A program made the translations under genes and the position numbers. 64,000 nt of DNA from Nocardia rhizosphaerihabitans (GTDB lineage: Bacteria; Actinomycetota; Actinomycetes; Mycobacteriales; Mycobacteriaceae): contig NZ_BMNE01000002.1 of NCBI RefSeq assembly GCF_014646295.1, forward strand, positions 498,595 to 562,594. Direction: 5' to 3'. Of the stretch, positions 33,506-42,477 are shown piece by piece. How positions within the stretch are numbered: the stretch's first letter is position 1; the number at the start of each line of letters is the position of its first letter. Under the pieces are notes generated by a model that saw only the letters and a program-made list of their open reading frames with translations, did not search any database and had not been told where the DNA came from.

Positions 33506-35374
33506 GTGCCTCGGCAAACGCTCGACTCACTGGTGACGCAGGTCGCCTCCGAGTTGATGGGTGTCGACGCCACGACCATGGTGGCGGCGAGCGAGCGGGT
33601 GCTCGCCTCCCTTGTCGACCACTTCGACGTCGACGTCAGCTATCTGCGCCATACCGACCGGGCGCGGCGCGCGACCGTCCTGGTCGCCGAATGGCCGCGC
33701 AGGCCCGATGTCCCCGATCCCGACCCGCTGCACACGGTCGAATTCGAGCACGCCGACTCGGTCTTCCGTGCCCTCGAATACGCGACCGAGCCGCTGATCG
33801 TGCGCCCCGGCCACGGCAGCGCCGACTACCAGGAGACGATCCGCAAGTCCTCGGGCATTCCCGAGGTGGCCATGGCCTGCGTGCCGCTGGTCTCGCGCGG
33901 CGAGTCGACCGGTGTCCTCGGCTTCGTGAAGATGGGCGACCGCGCCTGGTCCAAGCGCGAACTCAACGTCCTCAAGGCGATCGCGGCGCTCTTCGCCCAG
34001 CTGCAGGCACGCGTGGTCGCCGAGGAGAAGCTGCGCTACATCGCGCTGCACGACGACCTCACCGGGCTGGCCAACCGCCGCGCCCTGCTCGAATACATGG
34101 AGGAGCGGCTGCGCGCGGGCGAACAAGGCCCGATCGCCACCTTCTTCCTCGACCTGGACCGGCTCAAGGCGCTCAACGATTTCCTCGGGCACAGCGCGGG
34201 CGACAACTTCATCCGCACGCTGGCGCGCAGGCTCAAACAGAACCTCGAGCCCGGCGACATGATCGCGCGCCTCGGCGGCGACGAGTTCGTCATCGTCCCC
34301 GCCGCGCCGATGGACGCGGTGGCCGCCGAGCTCGAGGCGACCAGAATTCAGCAGCTCATCGGCCGCCGGGTATCGGTGGGGCAGGAGTCGGTCAGCCGCG
34401 GCGTGAGTGTCGGTGTCGCGCTGGGTATTCCGGGGGAGACCTCGGTGTCGGACGTGCTGCGCCGCGCCGACCATGCCCTGCTGTCGGCGAAATCCGGTGG
34501 CGGCAACGGGGTCGCGGTGTTCACCGACGCCATGCGCGCGCAATTCGAACTCCAGGACGACGTGGAGCTGAACCTGCGCAGCGCGGTCTCCGACGGCTCG
34601 CTGGTGCTGCACTACCAACCCGAGGTCGACCTGCGCACCGGCCGGATCGTGGCGCTGGAAGCGCTGGTCCGCTGGCAGCACCCGACGCGCGGCCTGCTGC
34701 CGCCGGGCGCGTTCGTCTCGGTGGCCGAGGCCACCAACCTCGCCGGTGAACTCGGCCGCTGGGTGATCCGTTCGGCCTGCTCGCAATTCGCCGACTGGCG
34801 CCGCCGCGGGCTGGCCGCCAATGTGGTGATCCGGATCAATGTGTCGCCGGTGCAGCTGGTCAGCGCCGATTTCGTCGAGCGCATCGAGGACATCCTGCGC
34901 CTGTTCGGGATCGACGGCAGCTCCGTCTGCCTCGAGATCACCGAGCATGTCGTCGTGCAGGACCTCGTGCGGACCAGGCTCACCCTGCGCGGGCTCAAGC
35001 GGATGGGCGTGCAGATCGCCATCGACGACTTCGGCACCGGCTACAGCTCGCTGTCGCACCTCAAGGCGCTGCCGGTCGACGCCGTGAAGATCGACCGCGG
35101 TTTCGTGCAGCGTCTCGGCGACAGCAACGACGACCTGGCGATCGTGAAGTCGATCATCGGCCTGGCCGGCTCGTTCGGGCTCGGCGTGGTCGGCGAGGGC
35201 GTCGAGACGCCGATGGCGGCCAGGACGCTGGTCGGCCTCGGTTGCTATCGCGCGCAGGGCTTCCTCATCGCCAGGCCCATGCCTGCCGAGGAAGTCGAGG
35301 CGCAGCTACGGGAAGGGCGCATCCCCCTCGACCTCGATCTGCCACGCGCGGGACGCGGCGTGGCGCCGAACTGA
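33506..35374 (+). CDS. GAF-GGDEF-EAL cyclic di-GMP enzyme (Rv1354c type)
   Basis: 622 residues. A GAF sensor domain fills residues 1 to about 175. The GGDEF domain follows (LHDDLTGLANRRAL, FFLDLDRLKALND, active site RLGGDEFVIV). The EAL domain (VALEALVRWQHP, NVSPVQL, ITEHVV, IAIDDFGTGYSSL, VKIDRGFV) runs to the C-terminus. Both active-site motifs are intact, so it may both make and break cyclic di-GMP, with the GAF domain choosing. Length and layout match M. tuberculosis Rv1354c. It starts 17 bases after the E1/nitroreductase gene at a GTG with GGAG before it; the two are co-transcribed. Confidence 0.92.
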   Translation: MPRQTLDSLVTQVASELMGVDATTMVAASERVLASLVDHFDVDVSYLRHTDRARRATVLVAEWPRRPDVPDPDPLHTVEFEHADSVFRALEYATEPLIVRPGHGSADYQETIRKSSGIPEVAMACVPLVSRGESTGVLGFVKMGDRAWSKRELNVLKAIAALFAQLQARVVAEEKLRYIALHDDLTGLANRRALLEYMEERLRAGEQGPIATFFLDLDRLKALNDFLGHSAGDNFIRTLARRLKQNLEPGDMIARLGGDEFVIVPAAPMDAVAAELEATRIQQLIGRRVSVGQESVSRGVSVGVALGIPGETSVSDVLRRADHALLSAKSGGGNGVAVFTDAMRAQFELQDDVELNLRSAVSDGSLVLHYQPEVDLRTGRIVALEALVRWQHPTRGLLPPGAFVSVAEATNLAGELGRWVIRSACSQFADWRRRGLAANVVIRINVSPVQLVSADFVERIEDILRLFGIDGSSVCLEITEHVVVQDLVRTRLTLRGLKRMGVQIAIDDFGTGYSSLSHLKALPVDAVKIDRGFVQRLGDSNDDLAIVKSIIGLAGSFGLGVVGEGVETPMAARTLVGLGCYRAQGFLIARPMPAEEVEAQLREGRIPLDLDLPRAGRGVAPN

Positions 35375-35382
35375 TCGCGGCG

Positions 35383-36366
35383 ATGCCTGCCGGGGAGTGG
35401 CTGCTGATCGAGACCCTCGTCGAGGATCTCGACCCCACCGTCGTCGCGGAAGGCGCGCAGGTCAGGCAGTGGGCTGGACCGGTGTGGCTGCACCGCAAAC
35501 TCGGGCAGGCGCGCGTGGGTGTCGCCGCGGCGGCGGTGCGGCGCTGCCGGGCCGAGCAGACCTCGGTGCGGGAAGAGACCGACGGCCTGCGGATACTGGC
35601 CGAGCCGATTCGTTGCGCGTTCGACGGGATCCACGGTGTCCAGCTGTGGGCCGGACCGGCCGCGGCGCCGGTGCCGCCGCGTCGGCAGGTGGCGGCGTGG
35701 GACTGGGAAGCCGACACCGAACTCGCCTATCACGGACCGGGCTTGGAGGAGCTCATCTTCGCCCGCGATCCGGCCGAGGTGCGGGTGGTCCGCACCCCGC
35801 CGGACGCCTTCGGCCGGATGGTGCGGTTCGACGGCAGGGTCGAGTACTTCGCGATGGCCACCGGGCTCGTGCCCGGCGGTCACTGGCAGGGCGAGGTCGA
35901 CATGCTCGGCGACGACGACGCGGTGCGCAGGTTCCAGATGGTCGCCAGGGCCGCACCGCGGGTGCGCCGGGTGAGCGGTCTGATGCACGCCGTCCCCGAA
36001 CACAACGGGGTGCCCGACCCGGACGTGACCATCTTGCGCGCGGTATCGCAGCGCGCCGGGGTCGGTATCGGCCTGGTCGAGCTGTCCAGCGCGATCATCT
36101 ACGAATGGGCCGCCGAGCCGCTGCCCCCGCTGGACCGGTGGGCGGTGGAGCGGCCCGCCGTCGACCCGGACGACCTGACCGCGTTGCGCGCCGCCTGCGC
36201 CGATGTCGCGCGCGAGCCGGGGACGGCACGGCGGCTCGCGCTGCGGGTGCGCTTCGCCGACGGCGAGTGGCTCACCGCGCAGGCCGAATTGGTCGCGATG
36301 GCCACCGCCGCGTCCGGACACGGCCTGCTGCGGGTCTGGTTCGACGGCGCGCCGGAATCCGGTTAG
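35383..36366 (+). CDS. Conserved protein with possible GAF/PAS-like N-terminus (DUF5593-like)
   Basis: 327 residues, no signal peptide or membrane segment. The opening WLLIETLVEDLDPTVVAEG and the segment LRILAEPIRCAFDGIHGVQLWAG recall actinobacterial DUF5593 proteins, which look like PAS or GAF sensors, from memory and not certain. A middle part (MVRFDGRVEYFAMATGL) and a C-terminal part with EWLTAQAELVAMATAASGHGLLRVW add further beta-rich, PAS-like sections. It starts 8 bases after the GGDEF-EAL stop and should be in the same operon, so it may tune cyclic di-GMP turnover (inference). Confidence 0.55.
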   Translation: MPAGEWLLIETLVEDLDPTVVAEGAQVRQWAGPVWLHRKLGQARVGVAAAAVRRCRAEQTSVREETDGLRILAEPIRCAFDGIHGVQLWAGPAAAPVPPRRQVAAWDWEADTELAYHGPGLEELIFARDPAEVRVVRTPPDAFGRMVRFDGRVEYFAMATGLVPGGHWQGEVDMLGDDDAVRRFQMVARAAPRVRRVSGLMHAVPEHNGVPDPDVTILRAVSQRAGVGIGLVELSSAIIYEWAAEPLPPLDRWAVERPAVDPDDLTALRAACADVAREPGTARRLALRVRFADGEWLTAQAELVAMATAASGHGLLRVWFDGAPESG

Positions 36367-36444
36367 CCGCATCTTTCGCCGCTGTTCACGCGCTGTTCCA
36401 CGGGCTGGTTCCAGGGGTCACCCGCGTCGCTGAACGATCGGGGT

Positions 36445-37572
36445 GTGCGCATCGTGCAGCTCGCCAACTTCTACGGCCCGCGATCGGGTGGGCTGCGCAC
36501 CGCCTTGCACCACCTCGGCGAGGGCTATGTCGCGGCAGGTCACGAGGTGGTGCTGATCGTGCCGGGGCCGCGGCGCAGCGAGGAAGTGCTGCCCACCGGC
36601 GCGTTGCGAATCACCTTGCCCGCGCTGGCGATTCCGTGCACCGGTGGTTACCGCGCGGCCGATCCGCGGCGGGTGGCCGATGTGCTCGGCGGCCTGCGGC
36701 CCGACGTGCTCGAGGTCTCCGATCGGCTCACCCTGCGCGGTTTCGGGCGCTGGGCCCGGCGACGCGGGGTCGCGAGCGTGATGATCTCGCACGAACGGCT
36801 CGACCGCCTGCTCGGCCAGTTCCTGCCAGGGCCCGCCGCCCGCCGCTTCGCCGACGTGGCCAACCGGCGCACCGCCGACGACTACGACATGGTCGTGTGC
36901 ACGACCGACTTCGCCCGCGAGGAATTCCAGCGGATCGGCGCACCCAATGTGGAACTGGTGCCGCTGGGCGTCGACCTCGACCTGTTCAGCCCGCGCCGCC
37001 GTGACCACCGGCTGCGCGCTGACCTCGGCGTCGCCGGGTATCCGATGCTGGTGCACTGCGGCAGGCTGTCGGTGGAGAAGCGGGTCGACCGCAGCATCGA
37101 AGCGGTCGGCGCCCTGCACCGCGCCGGTGTCCCCGCCCGGCTGGTCGTCGCGGGCGACGGCCCACGCCGCGAGTCGCTCGAACGCCGCGCTCGCACCATG
37201 CCCGCCCTCCCCGGCGGCGAACCGTCCGTCCACTTCACCGGATTCATCAGCGATCGCGCGATGGTCGCGAAACTCCTTGCCACCGCCGATGTCTCACTGG
37301 CTCCCGGACCCCACGAAACCTTCGGCCTCGCCGCCCTGGAAGCCCTGGCCGCGGGCACCCCCGTCGTCGCCAGCCGCTCCTCGGCCCTCGCCGACATCGT
37401 CACCGCCGAATGCGGCGCCATCGCCGCCGACCGCCCCCGAGCCTTCGCCAGAGCCGTCACCGACGTCCTCGCCATGCCGACCACCGGCCGCCGCAAAGCC
37501 GCCCGCACCCGCGCCGAACAATTCACCTGGCCCCGAGCGGTAGCGGGCATGCTCGCGGTCCTCGACCGGTGA
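36445..37572 (+). CDS. GT4-family glycosyltransferase (MgtA/PimB-like)
   Basis: 375 residues with the GT-B fold. The N-terminal Rossmann half begins MRIVQLANFYGPRSGGLRTAL, and the C-terminal half holds LVHCGRLSVEKRVDRSIEA, LVVAGDGP and the nucleotide-sugar motif APGPHETFGLAALEALAAGTPVV with the EX7E pair. It is a retaining transferase, likely using GDP-mannose in envelope lipid or glycan synthesis, as in mycobacterial MgtA or PimB. The sugar and acceptor are not decided by the sequence. A GTG start fits the family N-terminus. It is convergent with rsmI. Confidence 0.85.
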   Translation: MRIVQLANFYGPRSGGLRTALHHLGEGYVAAGHEVVLIVPGPRRSEEVLPTGALRITLPALAIPCTGGYRAADPRRVADVLGGLRPDVLEVSDRLTLRGFGRWARRRGVASVMISHERLDRLLGQFLPGPAARRFADVANRRTADDYDMVVCTTDFAREEFQRIGAPNVELVPLGVDLDLFSPRRRDHRLRADLGVAGYPMLVHCGRLSVEKRVDRSIEAVGALHRAGVPARLVVAGDGPRRESLERRARTMPALPGGEPSVHFTGFISDRAMVAKLLATADVSLAPGPHETFGLAALEALAAGTPVVASRSSALADIVTAECGAIAADRPRAFARAVTDVLAMPTTGRRKAARTRAEQFTWPRAVAGMLAVLDR

Positions 37573-37598
37573 GCAGCGGACCCGCCCGCGGGTGACGA

Positions 37599-38426
37599 CT
37601 ACTCGGCGGAACGGGCGGCCAGGACTGCTTCGTACAGGTCCTTGCGGGAGGCGCCGCGGCCTGCGGAGACTTCGGCGCAGGCGTCCTTGAGGCGCATGCC
37701 GCCCGCGACGAGTGTTTCCACTTCGGTGACCAGGTCGGCCGGGTCGGCCGAAACCGGCTGGGCGCCTTCGAGGACCACGGTGATCTCGCCCCGGGCGCCC
37801 TCGACGGACCAGGCGGCGAGTTCGGCGAGGGTGCCCCGGACGACTTCCTCGTAGGTCTTGGTGAGTTCGCGGCAGACGGCGGCGCGGCGGTCGGGGCCGA
37901 GGACCGTGACGGCGTCGGCGAGGCAGTCGGCGAGGCGATGCGGGGCTTCGAAGAAGACACAGGCGCGTTGTTCGGAAGCCAAGGTGCGCAGCCACTCCCG
38001 GCGCTGGCCGCCCTTGCGCGGGGCGAAACCGTCGAAACAGAAGCGTTCGACCGGCAGGCCGGACAGAGCGAGGGCGGTGGTGACCGCGGACGGACCGGGC
38101 AGACAGGTCACCGGGAGGTCGCGTTCGACGGCGGCGGCGACCAGCCGATAGCCGGGATCGCTGACCGAGGGCATGCCCGCGTCGGTCACCAGGAGCACGG
38201 TGAGGCCGCTCGCGATGTCGTCGAGCAGGGCGGGGATACGGGCCGTCTCGACATGGTCGTAGAAGCTGACGATCCGGCCGGTGATCTCCACGCCGAGTGC
38301 CTTCGCCAGCGCCTTGGTGCGGCGGGTGTCCTCGGCCGCGACCACATCGGCCGAGCCGAGCGCGTCGCGCAGTCGCTGGGACGCGTCCCCGATGTCGCCC
38401 ATCGGTGTAGCCGCTAAGACCAACAC
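37599..38426 (-). CDS. rsmI: 16S rRNA (cytidine1402-2'-O)-methyltransferase RsmI
   Basis: 275 residues from the GTG at 38426, whose product begins MLVLAATPMGDIGDAS as in the family. It has a tetrapyrrole-methylase-like SAM fold: VVAAEDTRRTKAL, LVTDAGMPSVSDPGYRLV, CLPGPSAVTTALALSGLP and FDGFAPRKGG. It methylates the ribose of C1402 in 16S rRNA. In-frame ATG codons at 38489 and 38504 would extend it, but the extra stretch contains codons rare here (ATA, AGG, AAA), so it is probably untranslated. It is divergent from pmt, as in M. tuberculosis (Rv1003 and Rv1002c). Confidence 0.93.
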   Translation of the reverse strand: MLVLAATPMGDIGDASQRLRDALGSADVVAAEDTRRTKALAKALGVEITGRIVSFYDHVETARIPALLDDIASGLTVLLVTDAGMPSVSDPGYRLVAAAVERDLPVTCLPGPSAVTTALALSGLPVERFCFDGFAPRKGGQRREWLRTLASEQRACVFFEAPHRLADCLADAVTVLGPDRRAAVCRELTKTYEEVVRGTLAELAAWSVEGARGEITVVLEGAQPVSADPADLVTEVETLVAGGMRLKDACAEVSAGRGASRKDLYEAVLAARSAE

Positions 38427-38606
38427 AGTGTTGTCCAGCCTCTCCGGTATTTTGGCCGTACCGAGCGAGTGCGGCGGCGGGGCTTGCATGCGGTGTTCGG
38501 CCATTCTGTCAGGCGGGCCCGCCACGCCGGATCGCGCATCTGCCGGGAAACGAGGGGGAACAGTGTCGGCTCGGACTTCGATGGGCGCACCGCCTACGAT
38601 CGGGGC
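38427..38606. promoter_or_regulatory. Divergent promoter region of rsmI and pmt
   Basis: 180 bases between the two starts. AATACC on the minus strand and several weak -10-like sequences occur, but no promoter can be fixed with confidence and no operator was seen. Confidence 0.35.
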
Positions 38607-40208
38607 GTGATCCCGGTGACCGAAACGCGCGCGACGCCACCGTCGCGGTCGGCGGCGTTGGTCGCGCCGGCTCCGCTGCGACCCGCCCCCGACTTCGGCC
38701 CGCTCGACACCGCCCGCGGCTGGGCGGTCACCGCCGTGCTCACGGTCATCGCGGCGATCACCCGCTTCGCGAACCTGAACTACCCGACCGACGCGCGCAC
38801 CCCCGTCTTCGACGAGAAGCACTACGCGCCACAGGCCTGGCAGATGGTCACCGGCGGCGGCGTGGAGGACAACCCCGCCTACGGGCTGGTGGTGCATCCG
38901 CCGGTCGGCAAGCAGTTCATCGCGATCAGCGAGGCCCTGTTCGGTTACAACGCGTGGGGCTGGCGCGGCACCGCGGCCCTGGCGGGCACCCTGCTGGTGC
39001 TGCTGGTGATCCGGATCGTGCGCCGCATGTCGCGCTCGACGCTGATCGGCGCGTTCGCGGGCATCCTGCTCATCGCCGACGGGCTGACCTTCGTCTCCTC
39101 CCGGATCGGCATGCTCGACATCTTCATGGCGCTGCTGGTGACCGCCGCGTTCGGCTGTCTGATCGTCGACCGCGACGAGGTCCGCGAACGGATGGCCGCC
39201 GCCGACCTGGCGGGCCGGATCGGAATCACCGACTGGGGGCCACGCCTAGGCGTGCGCTGGTGGCGCTTCGGCGCGGGCGTGCTGCTCGGGCTGTCGTGCG
39301 GCACCAAATGGTCGGGCGTCTACTTCATCATGTTCTTCGGGCTGCTGAGCGTGGCCTTCGACGTGAGCGCCCGCCGCGCGTACGGGGTGCGCAAGCCGTG
39401 GATCGGCACCCTGGTCCGTGACGTGGGCCCGGCGCTGTACGCGCTGGTCGTCATTCCGCTCGTGGTCTATCTGTCCTCGTATTGGGCCTGGTTCGCCAGC
39501 GAGAACGGGGTGTACCGGTACGCGGTCGGCAACCAGATCGGCACCGGCGGCCCGTTCGCGTTCCTGCCCGACGCACTGCGCTCGCTCTGGTACTACCAGG
39601 GCGAAACCCTGGACTTCCATTCGAGTCTCACCAACTCGGCGGGCAACCATCATCCGTGGGAATCCAAGCCGTGGACCTGGCCGATGGGCCTGCGCCCGAT
39701 GCTCTACTACTACGCCGACGGCACCGTCACCGGCTGCGGCGAGGCGCAGTGCGTGAAGGCCGTGATGGCGGTCGGCACGCCCGCGCTGTGGTGGCTGGCG
39801 CTGCCCGCGCTCGGCTGGATGGTGTGGCGCTCGGTCGTGCGCAAGGACTGGCGCTACGCCGCCGTGCTGGTCGGCTACGGCGCTGGCCTGCTGCCCTGGT
39901 TCCTCACCCTCGACCGGCAGATGTACTTCTTCTACGCGGTGGTGCTCGCGCCGTTCCTGGCGATGGGCGTCGCGCTGATCCTCGGCGACATCCTCGGCTC
40001 GGCCCGGCCCGCGGGGATACCGCGCAGTCCCACCGGCACCTATCTGCCAGCCCCGGTGAACGAGCGGTACGCGCTCGGACTGCTCATCGTCAGCATCTAC
40101 CTGGGCCTGGTGATCGCGAACTTCGTCTGGCTCTGGCCGATCCTCACCGCCCAGCCGATCACTCCCGCCAGCTGGCAGGACCACCTCTGGCTACCGAGCT
40201 GGCGGTAG
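38607..40208 (+). CDS. pmt: Protein O-mannosyltransferase (Pmt)
   Basis: 533 residues. About eleven membrane helices follow a cytoplasmic N-terminus of some 45 residues. The first external loop has the catalytic motif TPVFDEKHYAPQAW with the conserved Asp-Glu, and a later loop has the NHHPWESKPWTWP motif of bacterial GT39 enzymes. It transfers mannose from polyprenyl-phosphate-mannose to Ser/Thr of proteins being exported by Sec. It corresponds to Rv1002c. The start is a GTG at 38607; a second GTG three codons later is an alternative. It ends 3 bases before the convergent gntR gene. Confidence 0.93.
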   Translation: MIPVTETRATPPSRSAALVAPAPLRPAPDFGPLDTARGWAVTAVLTVIAAITRFANLNYPTDARTPVFDEKHYAPQAWQMVTGGGVEDNPAYGLVVHPPVGKQFIAISEALFGYNAWGWRGTAALAGTLLVLLVIRIVRRMSRSTLIGAFAGILLIADGLTFVSSRIGMLDIFMALLVTAAFGCLIVDRDEVRERMAAADLAGRIGITDWGPRLGVRWWRFGAGVLLGLSCGTKWSGVYFIMFFGLLSVAFDVSARRAYGVRKPWIGTLVRDVGPALYALVVIPLVVYLSSYWAWFASENGVYRYAVGNQIGTGGPFAFLPDALRSLWYYQGETLDFHSSLTNSAGNHHPWESKPWTWPMGLRPMLYYYADGTVTGCGEAQCVKAVMAVGTPALWWLALPALGWMVWRSVVRKDWRYAAVLVGYGAGLLPWFLTLDRQMYFFYAVVLAPFLAMGVALILGDILGSARPAGIPRSPTGTYLPAPVNERYALGLLIVSIYLGLVIANFVWLWPILTAQPITPASWQDHLWLPSWR

Positions 40209-40211
40209 AAC

Positions 40212-40571
40212 CTAGCTGTCCAATGTCCGCTCGACGAACTCGAGCGCGTCGGCGTCGGTGAGGCCGAGGCGGCGGATCGTCGTCACGTAGTCGACGGCGG
40301 CGCGGCCTGCGATATCGCGGGTGGGATCGCCGGAGGAGGCGATGAAGGAGCCTTGGCGGCCCCGGGTTTCGAGGACTCCGTCGGCCTCGAGTTCGCGGTA
40401 GGCGCGGGCGACGGTGTTGGGAGCGATGCCCAGATCGGCGGCCAGCGCGCGGACGGTGGGGATCTTGGTGCCCGCGGTGAGCGTGCCCGCGCGGACCTGT
40501 TCGATCACGGCCATACGCAGCTGCTCATACGGCGGCTGAGTGGAATCGGCGGACAGCTCGACGTGGAACAT
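40212..40571 (-). CDS. GntR-family regulator, YtrA type
   Basis: 119 residues. The winged helix lies at about 12-75 ([42 protein letters not shown]). The C-terminal part is short (about 40 residues) and helical, which is the YtrA subfamily rather than the long FCD or UTRA types. It would form a dimer and repress nearby genes. It starts 6 bases after the arcA stop on the same strand, so arcA-gntR are one transcript, and it may regulate that operon (inference). Confidence 0.87.
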   Translation of the reverse strand: MFHVELSADSTQPPYEQLRMAVIEQVRAGTLTAGTKIPTVRALAADLGIAPNTVARAYRELEADGVLETRGRQGSFIASSGDPTRDIAGRAAVDYVTTIRRLGLTDADALEFVERTLDS

Positions 40572-40577
40572 GATCGC

Positions 40578-41819
40578 TCATACCTCGTCTCGGGCCAGTG
40601 GGCAGGACATGCAGCGCGGACCGCCACGGCCGGAGCCCAGCTCCGACCCCTGGATCGTGAGTACCTCGACCCCGGCGTCGGTCAGGCGCGAGTTGGTCAT
40701 CTCGTTGCGTTCGTAGGCGACGACCACGCCCGGCGCGAGGGCCAGGGTGTTGTTGCCATCGTCCCACTGTTCGCGTTCGGCGGTCGGTCCGTCGCGGCCG
40801 GTGTCGATCACCCGCAGGCGCGCGATGCCCATGGCGGCGGCCGCCGCGGGCAGGAACGGCTCGGGTCCGATGATGCTGATCCGGTCCAGATCGCTGCGCC
40901 CGGAGAAGCCGTCCTCGCGGCGGATCGTGAAGGCCTGCAAGGTTTCCCGCACACCTGGATACATCACCACCGCGTCGGTGTCGACCATCGTGCACACGGT
41001 GTCCAGGTGCATGGTCGCGCGGTTCTGCGCGATCGGCACCACCAGTACGGTGTGGGCGAGATCGTCGTCGAAGAGGCTGCGCGCCAAGGCTTCCGCGCCG
41101 GCGGGCGTGGTCCGTTCGCCGACGCCGACCGCCACCACGCCCGGCGTGAGCAGCAGCACGTCGCCGCCCTCGATCGGCGCGGTGTGCGATTCGTAGGCCC
41201 GGCGCACGCCGAGGAAGCGCGGGTGGAAGGCGTAGACGAGATCGGTGATCGAGGTCTCGCGGTGCCGGGCGGGCAGGGCGAGGGAGGTGATCGCGACCTT
41301 CGGCCCGACCCAGAACGAGGAGTCCCTGGTGAACAGCAGATTGGGCAGCGGGTCGATGACGAAGTCGGCGCCGTGGTGCATCCGGCGCACCAGCGAGGTG
41401 GTGTCGGGGCCGAAGGGCAGTTCGTCGAAGGTCATCCCGGCCATCAGGATGTCGGCGAGCTCGCGCGCCTCGAATTTGCGCAGTTCGGCGGCGAGCTGAT
41501 CGGCCAGATCGTGCCCGAGTCTGCGGGCATCGACGGCGGCCGAGATACCCTGGATCCTGGCCGCGCCGCTCACCTCGAGCGTTTCGGCCAGCAACTCGGA
41601 CAGCAGCAGCACTTCCACGCCGCGTTCGCGCAGCAAGGCGGCGAAGGCGTCGTGCTCGGCTTGGGCGCGTTCCACCCACGGAATGCCGTCGAAGAGCAGT
41701 TGATCGTTGTTGCTCGGGGTGAGCCTGCGCAGTTCGTCGCCGGGCCGGTGCAGCAGCACCGTCCGGAGCGTGCCGACCTCGGACGTGACGGCCAGGCGCG
41801 AGTCGGGGGCGGTTCCCAT
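40578..41819 (-). CDS. arcA: Arginine deiminase
   Basis: 413 residues, a typical length. It has the conserved [21 protein letters not shown] with catalytic His and Asp, and the C-terminal nucleophile Cys in [14 protein letters not shown], as well as [10 protein letters not shown] and [14 protein letters not shown]. It hydrolyses arginine to citrulline and ammonia. The other genes of the arginine deiminase pathway (arcB, arcC, antiporter) are absent here, as in mycobacteria with Rv1001. The ATG at 41819 is chosen because the family N-terminus [15 protein letters not shown] starts 13 residues later. It is divergent from soxR. Confidence 0.94.
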   Translation of the reverse strand: MGTAPDSRLAVTSEVGTLRTVLLHRPGDELRRLTPSNNDQLLFDGIPWVERAQAEHDAFAALLRERGVEVLLLSELLAETLEVSGAARIQGISAAVDARRLGHDLADQLAAELRKFEARELADILMAGMTFDELPFGPDTTSLVRRMHHGADFVIDPLPNLLFTRDSSFWVGPKVAITSLALPARHRETSITDLVYAFHPRFLGVRRAYESHTAPIEGGDVLLLTPGVVAVGVGERTTPAGAEALARSLFDDDLAHTVLVVPIAQNRATMHLDTVCTMVDTDAVVMYPGVRETLQAFTIRREDGFSGRSDLDRISIIGPEPFLPAAAAAMGIARLRVIDTGRDGPTAEREQWDDGNNTLALAPGVVVAYERNEMTNSRLTDAGVEVLTIQGSELGSGRGGPRCMSCPLARDEV

Positions 41820-41912
41820 GCGGAAACCGTAATGCGAGGAGCCCGCGTCGGCACGGAAGACCCGCAGACCTGGCCTCGGGGAGTCCGGCCGTTTTCGTAC
41901 ACGACACGAAAA

Positions 41913-41930
41913 CCTCAAGTATTGTTGAGG
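41913..41930. promoter_or_regulatory. SoxR box between arcA and soxR
   Basis: CCTCAAGTATTGTTGAGG is an 18-bp dyad with arms CCTCAA/TTGAGG and 6 central bases. It differs from the enterobacterial soxS box (CCTCAAGTTAACTTGAGG) only at central positions. It lies 21 bases before the soxR ATG and 93 bases before the arcA ATG. Confidence 0.85.
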
Positions 41931-41951
41931 GCGAAAACGGGAGGAGCGCAG

Positions 41952-42437
41952 ATGACGACGGCCGATTGGCAAACGAAGGAGCTGACCCCCGGGCAGCTAT
42001 CCGAGCGTAGTGGAGTTGCAGTGTCCGCGTTGCACTTCTACGAACGCGAAGGTCTCATATCGAGTCGTCGAACCAGCGGCAATCAACGTCGCTACGCTCG
42101 CGAAACTCTGCGCCGGGTCGCGTTCATCCGGATCTCGCAGCGGGTGGGGATCCCGCTCAGTGAGATCCGCTCGGCGCTGGACCGGCTCCCGGAAGGGCGC
42201 ACACCTACCCGTCGTGACTGGGAAGCCCTGTCCACCACGTGGCGCGAGGATCTCGACGACCGCATCGTCCAGCTCACCCGGCTACGCGACAACCTCACCG
42301 GCTGTATCGGCTGCGGCTGCCTGTCGCTCGGCTCGTGCAAGCTCGTCAACGAACACGACCGGCTCGGTGCCGAAGGCCCCGGTGCGCGCGTGCTCGATGT
42401 GCAGCTGAACTGCCCGCCGCGGACCGGTTGCGTCTAG
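41952..42437 (+). CDS. soxR: Redox-sensitive transcriptional activator SoxR
   Basis: 161 residues. The MerR-type winged helix ([25 protein letters not shown]) is followed by a dimerisation helix and the [2Fe-2S] motif [12 protein letters not shown] (CX2CXCX5C), all four Cys present. It senses redox-active compounds or superoxide through the cluster. GGAGC precedes the ATG at 41952, and its own SoxR box lies just upstream, so it probably regulates itself. In actinobacteria SoxR usually controls a few quinone- or monooxygenase-type genes rather than soxS; no such gene is adjacent. Confidence 0.95.
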   Translation: MTTADWQTKELTPGQLSERSGVAVSALHFYEREGLISSRRTSGNQRRYARETLRRVAFIRISQRVGIPLSEIRSALDRLPEGRTPTRRDWEALSTTWREDLDDRIVQLTRLRDNLTGCIGCGCLSLGSCKLVNEHDRLGAEGPGARVLDVQLNCPPRTGCV

Positions 42438-42477
42438 TCCGGCGGCGCGGACACTCGCGGTGCGGCATCATCGCGGT

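Noticed and set aside
37573..37598. Terminator between the GT4 gene and rsmI
   Set aside because: Only ACCCGC/GCGGGT arms of 6 bp with a 2-base centre are present, too little to call.
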